A stretch of 16,957 nucleotides of DNA from CAVTOO01 sp963736355. GTDB lineage: Bacteria > Pseudomonadota > Alphaproteobacteria > Rhizobiales > Xanthobacteraceae. The stretch is taken from the NCBI GenBank assembly GCA_963736355.1, contig CAVTOO010000013.1:1-16957 (forward strand). The letters are read 5' to 3'. The notes below the pieces were generated by a model. The model worked only from the letters and a program-made list of their open reading frames with translations. It made no database searches and was not told where the DNA came from. Position numbers and translations under genes: made by a program. Each line of letters starts with the position of its first letter. Position 1 is the stretch's first letter. Shown piece after piece: positions 1 to 8,425 of the stretch.

Positions 1-1
1 T

Positions 2-16
2 AAGGCGATGACGTAA
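2..16 (+). CDS. 3' end of a gene entering from the left (partial)
   Basis: The window opens with codons reading K-A-M-T followed by TAA at 14-16, and an intrinsic terminator lies 64 bases downstream. That is how the end of a rightward gene would look, but only four codons are visible, so neither the frame nor the product can be established. The same four codons followed by a stop recur at 7814-7828, at the far end of the Rhs island. Confidence 0.3.
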   Translation, partial: KAMT

Positions 17-79
17 GGACAACAGCGGCGGCGCTTTCGGGCATCGCCGTATTTCTCAAAATATTCCAGAATTCATCTC

Positions 80-110
80 ACGGCGCCTGATGGCGCCGTT
101 TTTTTTTTTT
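80..110 (+). terminator. Intrinsic (rho-independent) terminator
   Basis: A perfect 8-bp stem (ACGGCGCC at 80-87 and GGCGCCGT at 92-99) with a 4-base TGAT loop is followed directly by an uninterrupted run of T on the plus strand to position 110. It would end transcription of the gene entering from the left and insulate the Rhs gene that starts at 316. Confidence 0.9.
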
Positions 111-315
111 CGAAGCACTGCCTACCCGCGCAAACGACGAGTTCACGTCAATCAAATTTCGATTTATCGACAGGCTGCGAACAATTTTCTCGCGAGCTCG
201 CAACGCGCCTTGGATTTCCGGTGACAGCCTGTTCAAGAACACGGCGTAGCGTTTGAGTTCGCGCGCTTCATATTTCAATTTTCAGCACGTTCTCAATTTC
301 AGCAGGTGCAAAAAT
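111..315. other. Upstream region of the Rhs gene
   Basis: About 200 bases with no convincing gene. It is more AT-rich than its surroundings and presumably holds the rhs promoter, but I could not find a -35/-10 pair with proper spacing. AGGTG at 304-308 lies 7 bases before the ATG at 316 and is a fair ribosome binding site. A minus-strand reading frame (278 to 78) runs through the terminator and is unlikely to be real. Confidence 0.5.
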
Positions 316-3300
316 ATGTTTGTCACATCACAGCACTCTTCTCGCAAACTCCCGCAAGCAAATTTCTCCGTTCTCTCGCGCGTTCAATCGATGGCGCTCA
401 CGTTGATCGCCGCGCTGATGCTGCTCGCGGGCGGCATTCCCGGCACGCAGATTCAAGCGTCCCCGCCTACGCGTTCGGCGTTGGCGTAAAGGGATGGTGT
501 ACCGCTGTTTCAGGCGGCGCCATGAGTTGTCATGGGTCGCCGATGGACGCGTGCGCGACACAGCACGCGTCTTTCAATCCGACGGCGCCGTTCTACGGCT
601 ACGTTCCGACTACAGTTTGTACAGCAGGAAATGTCAGCTGGGGTTCGCCGCCGGGATCGCATCGCCACGATTGTCTGGTTTGACTGCAATTCCGGCTACA
701 CCCGAGTTCCCTACGACTGCATCAAGACCGACGAGTACGTCGAGAACCGGGTCATTAAACTTGGCGGCGGTTCTGCACCCAATTCCAAGCCCGGACCTCA
801 AAGCTGCGGTCTGGGCGCGAACAATGGCGGCAGCCGAGCGCCGACAACCTCGCATCCGATCGACATCATGACCGGGTCCAAGCTGCTCGAAGTCAGAGAC
901 TTCGCGACAGCGGACGGCTCGTTGTCGCTCGATCGCTTCTACAACAGCATCAGTTACGGCAATCAGCACGATATCCTGCGCCGTGCGCCGTGGGGCGTCG
1001 GCCAAGGATGGCGCTTCACATTCCAGCATGAACTGCATCTGTACGAATACATTGAGTACGCCGAACTGGCGACGCCGCAAGGCAGCGCTCTCCGGTTCCG
1101 GCGAAGCTCCGGCGTGTTCTCGCCTTATCAAGGTGGATACGCCTCACCCCAGCAGACCGATTACAAGCTAGAGTTTGTCGGGACCTATCCGGGCTCGTGG
1201 TCGGCCGTTCTCGCGTCGTCGAGCCAATGGAAGATCACCGATTCGGACGACAATGTCTGGCTGATGCAGACGTATCAGGAGGCTCCTTCCGGCAAGTACT
1301 TCACCGCGCTTCCGGTGAGCGTTACCTTCCGTGGCGGCCTGGTGTGGACCTTCACCTATGGCACCTACCACGAGCTGACCTCGATCACCGACAGCTACGG
1401 CAAGTCGATCACGTTCACCTGGTACATGAACGATCAGACTGCGCTCGGCAGCACGGCAACGCCGACGCCGGTGGGAATTGCGTCCGCCACGCTGCCCGAT
1501 GGCACGGTGTTCAAGTACATCGCGGACTCCGTGAACGGCACAGCCATTCCGATCAATGACCGCCTGACGACGGTCGAGCACCGCGACGCATCCAACAACC
1601 TGCTGGATTCGACCACCTATCTCTACGAAAACGCCGACTTTGTTTATCACGTCACCGGCGTCAAGGATTCGTCCAACACCGGCGCTGGACCGTCGAGTAC
1701 GACAATCGCGGCCGCGCGATCACCAGCAAGGGACCGAGCGACGCCGACAAGACACAGGTGTCTTATGGCACGATTGCCAGTAACGCCCTGTCGCGGACGG
1801 TCACGAACGCGCTCGGCAAGCAGACGACCTATAACTTCAGGTGGGTGAGTGGTGACACCTACATGACGTCGAAAAACGGCGTGGCCAGCACCAACTGTCC
1901 TGCCAGCACGTTCACCGACACGGTGAACAGCTCGACGAAGTTTGTCGAGACGACCACCGACGAGGAAGGCCGCGTCACCAAATACACGCGCGACGCGCGC
2001 GGCTTCCCGACGCAGATCATCAGCGGCTTCGGTACGGGCATCGCCCGCACCGTGAATATGACGTGGCATTCGACGCTGCGCCAGCCGACGCAGATCGCGG
2101 AGCCGGGCCTGACCACGGACTTCACCTGGACCTCGGGCCAGCTGACGCAGGTCACCCAGACGGACACCACCTCGCACACGGTGCCCTATTCGACCAACGG
2201 CCAGACGCGGACCTGGACCTACACGTATGACAGCTACGGGCAGGTGCTGACCGTCAACGGCCCACTCGCCGGCAGCGGCGACACCGTGACCTATGCCTAC
2301 AATGCCAGCGGCTATCTGACGTCGGTGACGAACGAGGTCGGCCATGTGCTGACAGTGGTCAGCCGCAACGGTCGCGGCCAGCCGACATCGCTGACCGACC
2401 CGAACGGCGTGACGATCGACCTCACCTACGACTCCGAAGGCCGCGTGCTGACGACCGCCGTCGATCCCGGCGGCGCTCAATGCCGATCACCGCGTCTGCT
2501 GTACAACGAACTCGGCGACATCACCAAGGTCACGCGGCCGAACGGCGCCTATCTGCAATACACCCGCAACGATGCCCGCCGCATCACCAAGGTCGAGGAC
2601 AATACCGGCGCCTCGATCGAATATGACATACGACAATCTCGGCGGCGTCACGCAGCGTCGCATCAAGGACTCCGGCGCGACGCTGATCTCGACGCAGAAT
2701 GCGACCTATGACGAACTCGGCCGCCTTCTGACATTCGTCGGCGCATCCAGCCAGACCTGGACGCATGCCTACGACAAGACCGACAATCTCAAGACGGTCA
2801 CCGACCCGCGCACGAACACCTTCCAGCGGGCCTTCGACAGCATCAACCGGCTCGTCAGCGAGACGGACGAGGCGTCGAAGAATGTGACGGTGACGCGCAA
2901 CGGGCGCGATCTCGTCACGCAGTATACCGATCCGCGTTCCAACAACACGACCTATGTCCGCAATGGCTTCGGCGACATCATCCGCCGCACCAGCCCGGAC
3001 ACCGGGACGACCGACTATGTCTACAATGCGCTCGGCAAGCCGACGCAGGTCACCGACGGGCGCGGCGTGGTGACCAATCTCACCTACGACAATGCCGGCC
3101 GCATGCTGACCAAGGAATATCCGGCCGACACCGCCGAGAACATCACCTACACCTGGGACTCCGTGACGGGCGGCAACAAGGGCATCGGACGCATCACCCG
3201 GATCGACGATGCCTCCGGCTCCATCGAATGGACCTACAATGTGCTGGGCCAGGCGACGCAGGAGAAGAAGACCACCGCCTCGCAGGTCTATCCGGTCGAC

Positions 3301-4497
3301 TATTCGTACGACCTCGATGGCAATGTGACCGGGATGGTCTATCCGTCCGGCCGCATCGTCACCTATGCGCGCGATGCGGTCGGCCAGATCACCGGCGTCA
3401 CCACCAAGAAGGATGCACTGTCATCTCCGGTGACGCTGGCATCCGGCGTGGCCTACCTGCCGTTCGGCGGGCTGACGTCCCTCACCTACGGCAACACGCT
3501 GACGCTGACGAAGACCTTCAACGCGGACTACAACCTCACCGCGCTTGCGGTGATGGACGGCGGCACGGCCATCGTCGATCGCAGCTACGCCTACGGTTAC
3601 GGCGACTTCGACCTCACCGGCATCACCGATGCGGTGAATGCCGGACGTTCCGAGACCTATACCTACACCGCCAATCACTGGCTCGCATCCGCGACCGGAA
3701 GCTGGGGCTCGCTGACCTTCAGCATGGACAACACCGGCAACCGCACGCAGGAGCTCTATGACGACACCTCGACGGTCACGACCACGGACCTACGCCACCA
3801 CCTCGACCGACAACCTGCTCGACACGGTGACGCAAGGCGCAACGACCTTGCGGACCTTCGGCCATGACGGCGCGGGCAATGTGACCACCGACGACCGGAA
3901 CGGCACGATCTACAACTACCGCTACAACAAGCGCGGCCGGATGGACCGGCTCACCATCGGCTCGACGGTGACGGCCGACTACACGTTCGACGGCCTCGAG
4001 CGCATGGCGATCCGCACCACGCAGAACATGGTGCCGGCTGCGACCACGCACTACGTCTACGACCGCGCGGGACGGCTGATCGCGGAAGCGACCTCGGCCG
4101 GCGCGACCGTGACGGAATACATCTGGCTCGACGACATGCCGCTGGCTGTCGTGGCCGATGTCGACACGATGACGCCGAAGCTGTGGTTCGTGCACGCCGA
4201 CCATCTCGACCGACCGACCGTCATGACCGACGGCACGAAGGCGTCGTCTGGGATGCCTGGTACTTCCCGTTCGGCGAGGCACGCTCGATCACCGGAACCG
4301 CGACCAACAACATGCGGTTTCCGGGGCAGTATTTCCTGGTCGAGTCCGGCCTCGCCTACAACTGGCATCGTCACTACGACCCGACACTCGGGAGATATCT
4401 GCAAGCCGATCCGCTCGGGTTCATCGATGGGCCGAATGTCTACAACTACGTCACCAACGCGCCGACCATGTATGCGGACCCAGCAAATTGGCAGTAA
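316..4497 (+). pseudogene. Rhs/YD-repeat polymorphic toxin, main copy, frameshifted
   Basis: Large surface or secreted Rhs protein of roughly 1,390 codons. The start at ATG 316 gives a Sec-type signal peptide: a basic N-terminus, then a hydrophobic core around residues 26-40 (MALTLIAALMLLAGG). About 175 residues in comes the pre-Rhs domain (HPIDIMTGSKLLEV), then many YD repeats such as TYDNAGRMLT and TYDSEGRVLT, then the C-terminal core signature (GRYLQADPLGF, YNYVTNAPTMY). In this family the YD repeats form a hollow shell around a C-terminal toxin, released after the core signature. The frame changes six times: near 460 (in a C run), 650, 1680, 2625, 3787 and 4240. Protein similarity resumes at once after each. 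At 4240 the downstream copy (5217-5718) has one more base and stays open, so that break is a one-base loss. After MYADP the frame stops at 4495-4497; the tip continues in another frame. I see no PAAR or VgrG here. Either a decaying gene or sequencing indels. Confidence 0.85.
3974..4473 (+). repeat. Direct repeat copy 1: end of Rhs core
   Basis: About 500 bp covering the last YD repeats through the GRYLQADPLGF and YNYVTNAPTMY segments. It is repeated at 5217-5718 with only scattered mismatches and a few single-base indels. It ends exactly where the variable toxin tip begins, as expected for recombination-mediated tip exchange in Rhs loci. Confidence 0.92.
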
Positions 4498-4892
4498 GTG
4501 TCCGATTTTGGATGGCTGCGGTCACGACTATGCGATCAACTGTAGCGATGGGCTTGTTGGCCGTTCAGCACGGTAGAACCGCGTGCGGAAGCAACATAGC
4601 GATCAAAAAATCTTTGGTCAAGTAGCCAATCTTGGAGAAAACCAATTGTGAAAAACAAAACGGCGAAAGAAGTTGCCGAACTGCTGTAGGGCAAAGGCTA
4701 TGCTCCAAAAGGACCAGATCCTGCTGCGGATCTCGGCGCATATGCAAATGGAAAAAACTGGACGGCCATATCATATTGATTCCAGAATCATGCCGATGCC
4801 AAAAGATGGGACCTCTGTGGATGTTTACCGAGCCACGCGGAGCAAGAGATATCTTTGAGTCCCGGAACGACTACCCGATGGGAGGGCAATAG
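4474..4892 (+). pseudogene. Toxin tip 1 of the main Rhs protein (broken)
   Basis: Lower-GC variable C-terminus following the conserved MYADP. No single frame covers it, but a chain can be pieced together: frame 0 from 4473 to 4622 (ending IAIKKSLVK), frame 1 from 4624 (WRKPIVKNKTAKEVAELL, a TAG at 4687, then GKGYAPKGPDPAADLGAYAN), frame 2 from about 4760 (GRPYHIDSRIMPMPKDG, then VDVYRATRSKRY), and frame 0 from about 4855 (FESRNDYPMGGQ, TAG at 4890-4892). That makes about 138 residues, a usual size for an Rhs toxin domain. The YHID and VDVYR segments recall small polymorphic-toxin nuclease domains, but I cannot assign a family. The stop overlaps the GTG of the next gene (TAGTG), typical of a coupled toxin-immunity pair. 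The reconstruction is inference. Confidence 0.55.
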
Positions 4893-5205
4893 TGCTGAAA
4901 CTTTGAACTCAAAAAGCAGGAATTCAGCGATTCGTTCGATGAACTGGAAATGCGCCCGTGGACCGAAGCGGGCTGGATTGCATTGTTAATTGAACTTGGG
5001 CGCACAATTTCAACGGGAAAAGACGGACCAGACGCATCTAACGGCAGAATCTGCTGGGATGGCTCGCGACGCTATAGCGAGCAGCCATATTGCCGACAAA
5101 ACATGTATCAGGCGGTCGCGTCCAGTGAATCAATCCGCGCGTATGCGCTAGGTCACGCAATTGTTTCCACTATTGTTTTATCAGTCGAAATAACTGGCAG
5201 GGCGC
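4892..5205 (+). pseudogene. Probable immunity gene for toxin tip 1 (broken)
   Basis: GGGAGGG at 4880-4886 is a strong ribosome binding site for GTG at 4892, which overlaps the preceding stop. Four codons in, a TGA interrupts (near 4904). One inserted base restores MLKLELKKQEFSDSFDELEM, which continues in frame 0 with WTEAGWIALLIELGR and ICWDGSRRYSEQPYCRQ. About 100 acidic-to-neutral residues are visible. No stop appears before this frame runs into the second Rhs copy near 5210, so its 3' end is either cut by the duplication junction or hidden by another frameshift (a TAA lies near 5190 in the next frame). Function is inferred only from position directly after a toxin tip; I recognise no immunity family. 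Confidence 0.5.
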
Positions 5206-5216
5206 CGTCAGACGCC

Positions 5217-5718
5217 GCCGACTATACGTTCGACAGCACGTCGAGCGCATGGCGATCCGCACCACGCAGAACATGGTGCCGGCTTCGACCACGCACTACG
5301 TCTACGACCGCGCGGGACGGCTGATCGCGGAAGCGACCAGGCCGGCGCGACCGTGACGGAATACATCTGGCTCGACGACATGCCGCTTGCAGTCGTGGCC
5401 GATGTCGACACGATGACGCCGAAGCTCTGGTACGTCCACGCCGACCATCTCGACCGGCCGACCGTCATGACCGACTCGACCGGCGCCGTGGTGTGGGATG
5501 CCTGGTACTTCCCGTTCGGCGAGGCGCGCGCGGTCACCGGAACCGCGACCAACAACATGCGCTTCCCCGGGCAGTTTTTCCTCGTCGAGTCCGGCCTCGC
5601 CTACAACTGGCATCGTCACTACGACCCGACGCTCGGGAGATACCTGCAAGCCGATCCGCTCGGGTTCATCGATGGGCCGAACATCTACAACTACGTCACC
5701 AACGCGCCGACGATGTAT
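5217..5718 (+). repeat. Direct repeat copy 2: end of Rhs core
   Basis: Second copy of 3974-4473, offset by about 1,243-1,245 bp. It differs from copy 1 by scattered substitutions and independent small indels: one extra base near 5235, one base fewer near 5338, and one more base near 5485 than copy 1 has. The match stops right after ATGTAT, where tip 2 replaces tip 1. Confidence 0.92.
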
Positions 5719-6192
5719 TCTGATGAAATCGGAGCACAGCGACGTGGAGCACATTTCTCCGCAACGCCTGCTCAAGCCATAAACAACACGCTCTATCGAA
5801 GTGCGACGGAAGCGTATTATCAAGCAACAGGCCAGCGCTATGAGAGCCTTACAACTCCCGGTCGGAACGCAACTCAACAAGACGTACTAAATGCTCGCGC
5901 AGCCCTTGAGCGAGCCGTTCCGAACAGCTCTCAATATTTGTACGGCACAGTTGGAAAGTCAGTTTCGAACAGGTATACAAATGTTTGCGTCGCAGACTTT
6001 ACCAACAATTTACATCAGAGCGGATATTCGCCGAGCATATCTCGCAGCAGCCCAAATGTTACAAACTACATCAATCAAAGCGGAAACAAGTATAGCATCT
6101 ATCCTAATGCTAACTCGACAGGCGAACCGACAGCAGCGTTTACTCCTGCGGGAAGCCGCAGAGAAACCGTGCGGATTAGACTTCTTCCGTAG
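5217..6192 (+). CDS. Orphan Rhs C-terminus with toxin tip 2
   Basis: A displaced Rhs C-terminal cassette. The first ~135 bp are out of frame (breaks near 5235 and 5338), but from 5353 one frame runs intact to TAG at 6190-6192. It reads TEYIWLDDMPLAVV, WDAWYFPFGEAR, GRYLQADPLGF and YNYVTNAPTMY, then switches at about residue 122 to a tip of about 155 residues unrelated to tip 1 (from SDEIGAQRRGAHFS). The tip is rich in Asn, Ser and Thr and has a single Cys in TNVCVADFTNNLHQSGY. That segment resembles the nucleophile helix of NlpC/P60 or CHAP-type cysteine hydrolases, a weak resemblance only. No ribosome binding site precedes it, so it is probably silent until recombination through the 500-bp repeat joins it to the full Rhs gene. 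An immunity gene follows after 18 bp. Confidence 0.75.
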
Positions 6193-6210
6193 TTTTTGAT
6201 CGAGGAAAAA

Positions 6211-6726
6211 ATGCGTCAAATCACGGACGAGCACGAGCTCAATGGCATAATCGAACTCATACCTTCTGCCCTGTTGACCGATGCTCGTCCGTGGAATTTA
6301 ATAAGTGCGGAGATGCACAAGTTCCGATGCGATTTTGATTATCTGTTTCTTCAGCACCTGCCTTCGATGTCGCATTTTACCGAATATCTCCAGCGGATCG
6401 AAGAAGATCGGTGCTATCTGGTTGTTTGCGACCCAGAGCTTCGAAAGCGTGACGGGAATGGCGGGTATCCGGCATTCGAATTCTTAAAGACCGATACTGT
6501 CGATGACATGTTCAAGGCCAATGGCACCGAACTTGATCGTGTTTTCGATTACTGGACGACAGGCACGGAATTCGTCATCGTCTCTGAAAGCAGATCATGG
6601 CTCGCGTTCGCATCCTTTGAAGAAAGGATGGCTTCTTTTTCATGTTACGACAGTGAGTTGTATGACTTCTTCCTCGTTATTCTGGCGCTATCGATCAGCG
6701 AGAATGTTCGACGAGTAACCGGCTAA
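6211..6726 (+). CDS. Probable immunity protein for toxin tip 2
   Basis: Intact 171-aa gene. ATG 6211 is preceded by GAGG at 6202-6205 with five A residues between, a near-ideal ribosome binding site; in-frame upstream TTG (6196) is therefore not needed. It begins MRQITDEHELNGIIELIPSA and is acidic, soluble and without signal peptide or membrane segment, as usual for cytoplasmic immunity proteins. It contains aromatic segments (DYWTTGTEFVIVSESRSWL). The 18-bp gap from the toxin stop and the low GC content support a cognate pair. I do not recognise the family, so the immunity role rests on context. Confidence 0.75.
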   Translation: MRQITDEHELNGIIELIPSALLTDARPWNLISAEMHKFRCDFDYLFLQHLPSMSHFTEYLQRIEEDRCYLVVCDPELRKRDGNGGYPAFEFLKTDTVDDMFKANGTELDRVFDYWTTGTEFVIVSESRSWLAFASFEERMASFSCYDSELYDFFLVILALSISENVRRVTG

Positions 6727-6729
6727 TAG

Positions 6730-7377
6730 CTACCGCAAATATTCGCTCACCCGGCACGCCTTACGAAAGCGCATTTGCTACGGAGTGCATTCGGCGTGAA
6801 GTGTATTGCTCAAAACGACGTTGACGCGATTTTTGGCGCTGTAGGTTTCAAAGCACTTGAAGCCTCCGCTTCGCAACGCGCACCGCTGCATTTAAATGAA
6901 AACTTGGCGCAACGCCAAAAGCGTATCGGCGCGCAGCCGCCGGAAGCCAGCTCACTTACCCAGTTTGTCAATGCGATCAATCTTTGGTTGCCCGACAAAA
7001 GCAATCGATTGCTCTGGATCGAATTTCAGGAAACCGCGCCCCACGATATCGGCGGCTTGGCAAGCGCGGCCCGACGAGGCGCAGGGGAAGCAAGATCAAT
7101 CTATGACGCGCCAGGCCACTTGTTCGAGCCGCTGAACTACAATCAGCAGGATCCGCTTGAGCTATCAGATGATCAGGCCCGGGAGATCAGCCTTTTGCTG
7201 GGCCTACTTTGCCTCGTTATTTGCGGCGGATGGGACGCGTGGCTTATCTCCGACGCCACAACCGATCGTATCGAGTTCTGGGAAGGAAACATTTTTTTTC
7301 ATTCGTCGGATGCAGCCAAGATAAAAAGCGCCGATGCGTTGTTTTCCAAGTTCAAATGCTCACGTGAGCCGGCTTAA
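6730..7377 (+). CDS. Hypothetical, immunity-like protein
   Basis: The frame is open from 6730 to TAA at 7375-7377, and no ATG starts it. TTG at 6775 gives 200 aa, GTG at 6796 slightly fewer; the residues before 6775 (IFAHPARLTKAHLLRSAFG) already look protein-like, so the true start may be near 6730 with a lost or miscalled start codon. The protein is soluble, with a hydrophobic helix near the C-terminal third (EISLLLGLLCLVICGGWDAW) followed by IEFWEGNIFF. No domain is recognised. It lies in the same strand and order as the toxin tip 2 pair, where arrays of extra immunity genes are common, so an orphan immunity role is plausible but unproven. The stop codon lies inside one arm of an inverted repeat. 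Confidence 0.6.
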   Translation, partial: LPQIFAHPARLTKAHLLRSAFGVKCIAQNDVDAIFGAVGFKALEASASQRAPLHLNENLAQRQKRIGAQPPEASSLTQFVNAINLWLPDKSNRLLWIEFQETAPHDIGGLASAARRGAGEARSIYDAPGHLFEPLNYNQQDPLELSDDQAREISLLLGLLCLVICGGWDAWLISDATTDRIEFWEGNIFFHSSDAAKIKSADALFSKFKCSREPA

Positions 7378-7398
7378 TCCGCGAAGATGTAAGCCGGC
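7368..7398. repeat. Inverted repeat at a gene end
   Basis: GCCGGCTTA (7368-7376) and TAAGCCGGC (7390-7398) are perfect 9-bp inverted copies separated by 13 bases. The left arm includes part of the stop codon of the preceding gene. No T run follows, so this is at best a weak terminator or an mRNA-stabilising hairpin. Confidence 0.6.
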
Positions 7399-7416
7399 CA
7401 ATTCTTCGACTTCAAT

Positions 7417-7788
7417 ATGAAACACATCCACCATACGCATTCCGAGATCGAAGATTATATTGCGTCCAATAATCTCGCCGTCTCCCAGTGCTCCAATGAC
7501 GGACTGACTCCGCCGGCACTTGCGCCGGCGGATGAGGTCAAAAACATGTTGAAGGAGTCAGACACCCTGTGGGGCACGGCGCTGCCGACATATCTGCTCA
7601 TATCGAAGCATGAAGAAACGAAACCGCGCACGCTGAAGGAAGCTGTGTCTCAAATCGAATCCAGCGCAGCAGACGATCAGTTTCTCATTGTCGCCTATCA
7701 AGACGGTGGCTTGATTTCCGTTTCTCGCGCCGCTTTGCCCTTTCACGAGGGCGCTGACCCGGCGGAATGGTGGTATCCAAAATACTAG
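7417..7788 (+). CDS. Hypothetical 123-aa protein, immunity-like
   Basis: Intact frame from ATG 7417 to TAG 7786-7788, starting MKHIHHTHSEIEDYIASNNL and ending DPAEWWYPKY. No clear ribosome binding site precedes the ATG. The protein is small, acidic and soluble and has no signal peptide, like the two genes before it, and its AT-richer composition places it in the toxin island. It contains an 8-bp perfect hairpin (CCGCCGGC 7510-7517, GCCGGCGG 7524-7531) encoding a Pro/Ala stretch. I do not recognise a family. An orphan immunity gene is the leading guess from context. Confidence 0.6.
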   Translation: MKHIHHTHSEIEDYIASNNLAVSQCSNDGLTPPALAPADEVKNMLKESDTLWGTALPTYLLISKHEETKPRTLKEAVSQIESSAADDQFLIVAYQDGGLISVSRAALPFHEGADPAEWWYPKY

Positions 7789-7965
7789 AAGCACGGTTAT
7801 CGCCGATCTCGACAAGGCGATGACCTGAGCGAATTGTGGCAGCGACGCACGCCGCCGCTGCCGAAGTTCCCTTTTAGCGTTGATTAACCCCTTCCCCGAC
7901 CAATCAATTCAAATTGGAACGATCTAGCGCCAGTTCCCTTGTCCCCTCGAACGGAGGGCGTGGAC
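7789..7965. other. Spacer with a gene-tail remnant
   Basis: The first part (7793-7828) reads TVIADLDKAMT and TGA, which looks like the last codons of a lost gene and ends with the same four codons as the gene tail at the start of the window. The rest carries the upstream region of the response regulator. GGAAC at 7916-7920 is present, but no CGTT follows at 16-17 bases, so I do not call an EcfG promoter here. Confidence 0.4.
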
Positions 7966-8359
7966 ATGGCTTCAGTGCTGATTGTGGAAGACGAGGCGGC
8001 GATCCTGATGCTGGCGGAGTCCGTGATCCAGGACGCGGGCTACGAGACCCTTGTCGGCCGCGTCCCTGCCGGAAGCCCGGGACATCATCGAGTCCGGCGC
8101 CAGCTTCGATCTCGTCTTCACCGACATCAACCTGCGCGACGTGTCGGACGGCGGCATCAAGATCGGCGAGATGATCGCGCAGCTGAAGCCTGAGGTTCCC
8201 GTGCTGTACACCAGCGCCTGCGAACTGAACGCCGGCTTGCGCTCGCGCCTGCAAGGCCCGCCCGAATTCATCCCCAAGCCCTATCGCTGCGACGACGCAA
8301 TCGCGCGCATCGAGCGGTTACTGCAGCACACATGCCAGCGGGACAATCGGGCTCACTGA
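7966..8359 (+). CDS. Single-domain response regulator (frameshifted)
   Basis: A stand-alone receiver (REC) domain of about 130 aa, which would accept a phosphoryl group from a sensor kinase and act by protein-protein contact. ACGGAGGG at 7951-7958 sits 7 bases before ATG 7966. All hallmarks are present: the acidic pocket (VLIVEDEAAILML, residues 4-16), phospho-acceptor Asp in LVFTDINLRD, the Thr/Ser position in VLYTSA and the Lys in PKPYRCDD. No output domain follows. The frame changes near 8051: GYETL continues as SAASLPEARDIIESG if one base of ACCCTTGTCG is dropped. The kinase partner is not in the window. Confidence 0.85.
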
Positions 8360-8371
8360 GCGGTGCGGTTG

Positions 8372-8397
8372 TCTGCGACGGAACTCTGCGACGGAAC
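8372..8397 (+). repeat. 13-bp tandem duplication
   Basis: TCTGCGACGGAAC occurs twice back to back (8372-8384 and 8385-8397). The second copy supplies the GGAAC -35 element of the promoter described next; the first copy's GGAAC is 29 bases from the CGTT and so is not at functional spacing. Confidence 0.85.
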
Positions 8398-8417
8398 AAT
8401 GAGCGGCGCGCGCCGTT
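8393..8417 (+). promoter_or_regulatory. EcfG-type general stress promoter
   Basis: GGAAC (8393-8397), a 16-base spacer, then CGTT (8414-8417) matches the consensus established for the alphaproteobacterial general-stress sigma factor EcfG (PhyR-NepR-EcfG pathway). Transcription would start about 6-8 bases after CGTT, at or next to the ATG at 8426. The mRNA would be leaderless or nearly so, consistent with the missing ribosome binding site. Confidence 0.7.
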
Positions 8418-8425
8418 GATACGTC

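Noticed and set aside
78..278. Minus-strand 66-codon frame before the Rhs gene
   Set aside because: Its C-terminal Lys run is the reverse reading of the terminator T tract; there is no recognisable domain and the terminator is convincing.
1647..2480. Long minus-strand frame within the Rhs gene
   Set aside because: Arg/Gly/Val-rich shadow translation opposite clear YD repeats; typical of high-GC antisense frames.
1758..3780. Repetitive protein-coding pattern resembling tandem DNA repeats
   Set aside because: The periodicity is in the degenerate YD repeats of the Rhs protein; I saw no exact tandem DNA repeats or CRISPR-like spacing.
7510..7531. Eight-bp hairpin inside the 123-aa gene
   Set aside because: It lies within coding sequence for Pro/Ala codons, and no T run follows; GC-rich codon pairs explain it.
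4474..7828. Transposon or insertion sequence as cause of the Rhs duplication
   Set aside because: No transposase-like frame and no terminal inverted repeats are visible; homologous duplication of the Rhs end explains the layout.
7916..7945. Possible EcfG promoter before the response regulator
   Set aside because: GGAAC is present, but the bases 16-17 downstream are CCTTGT or CTTGTC, not CGTT.
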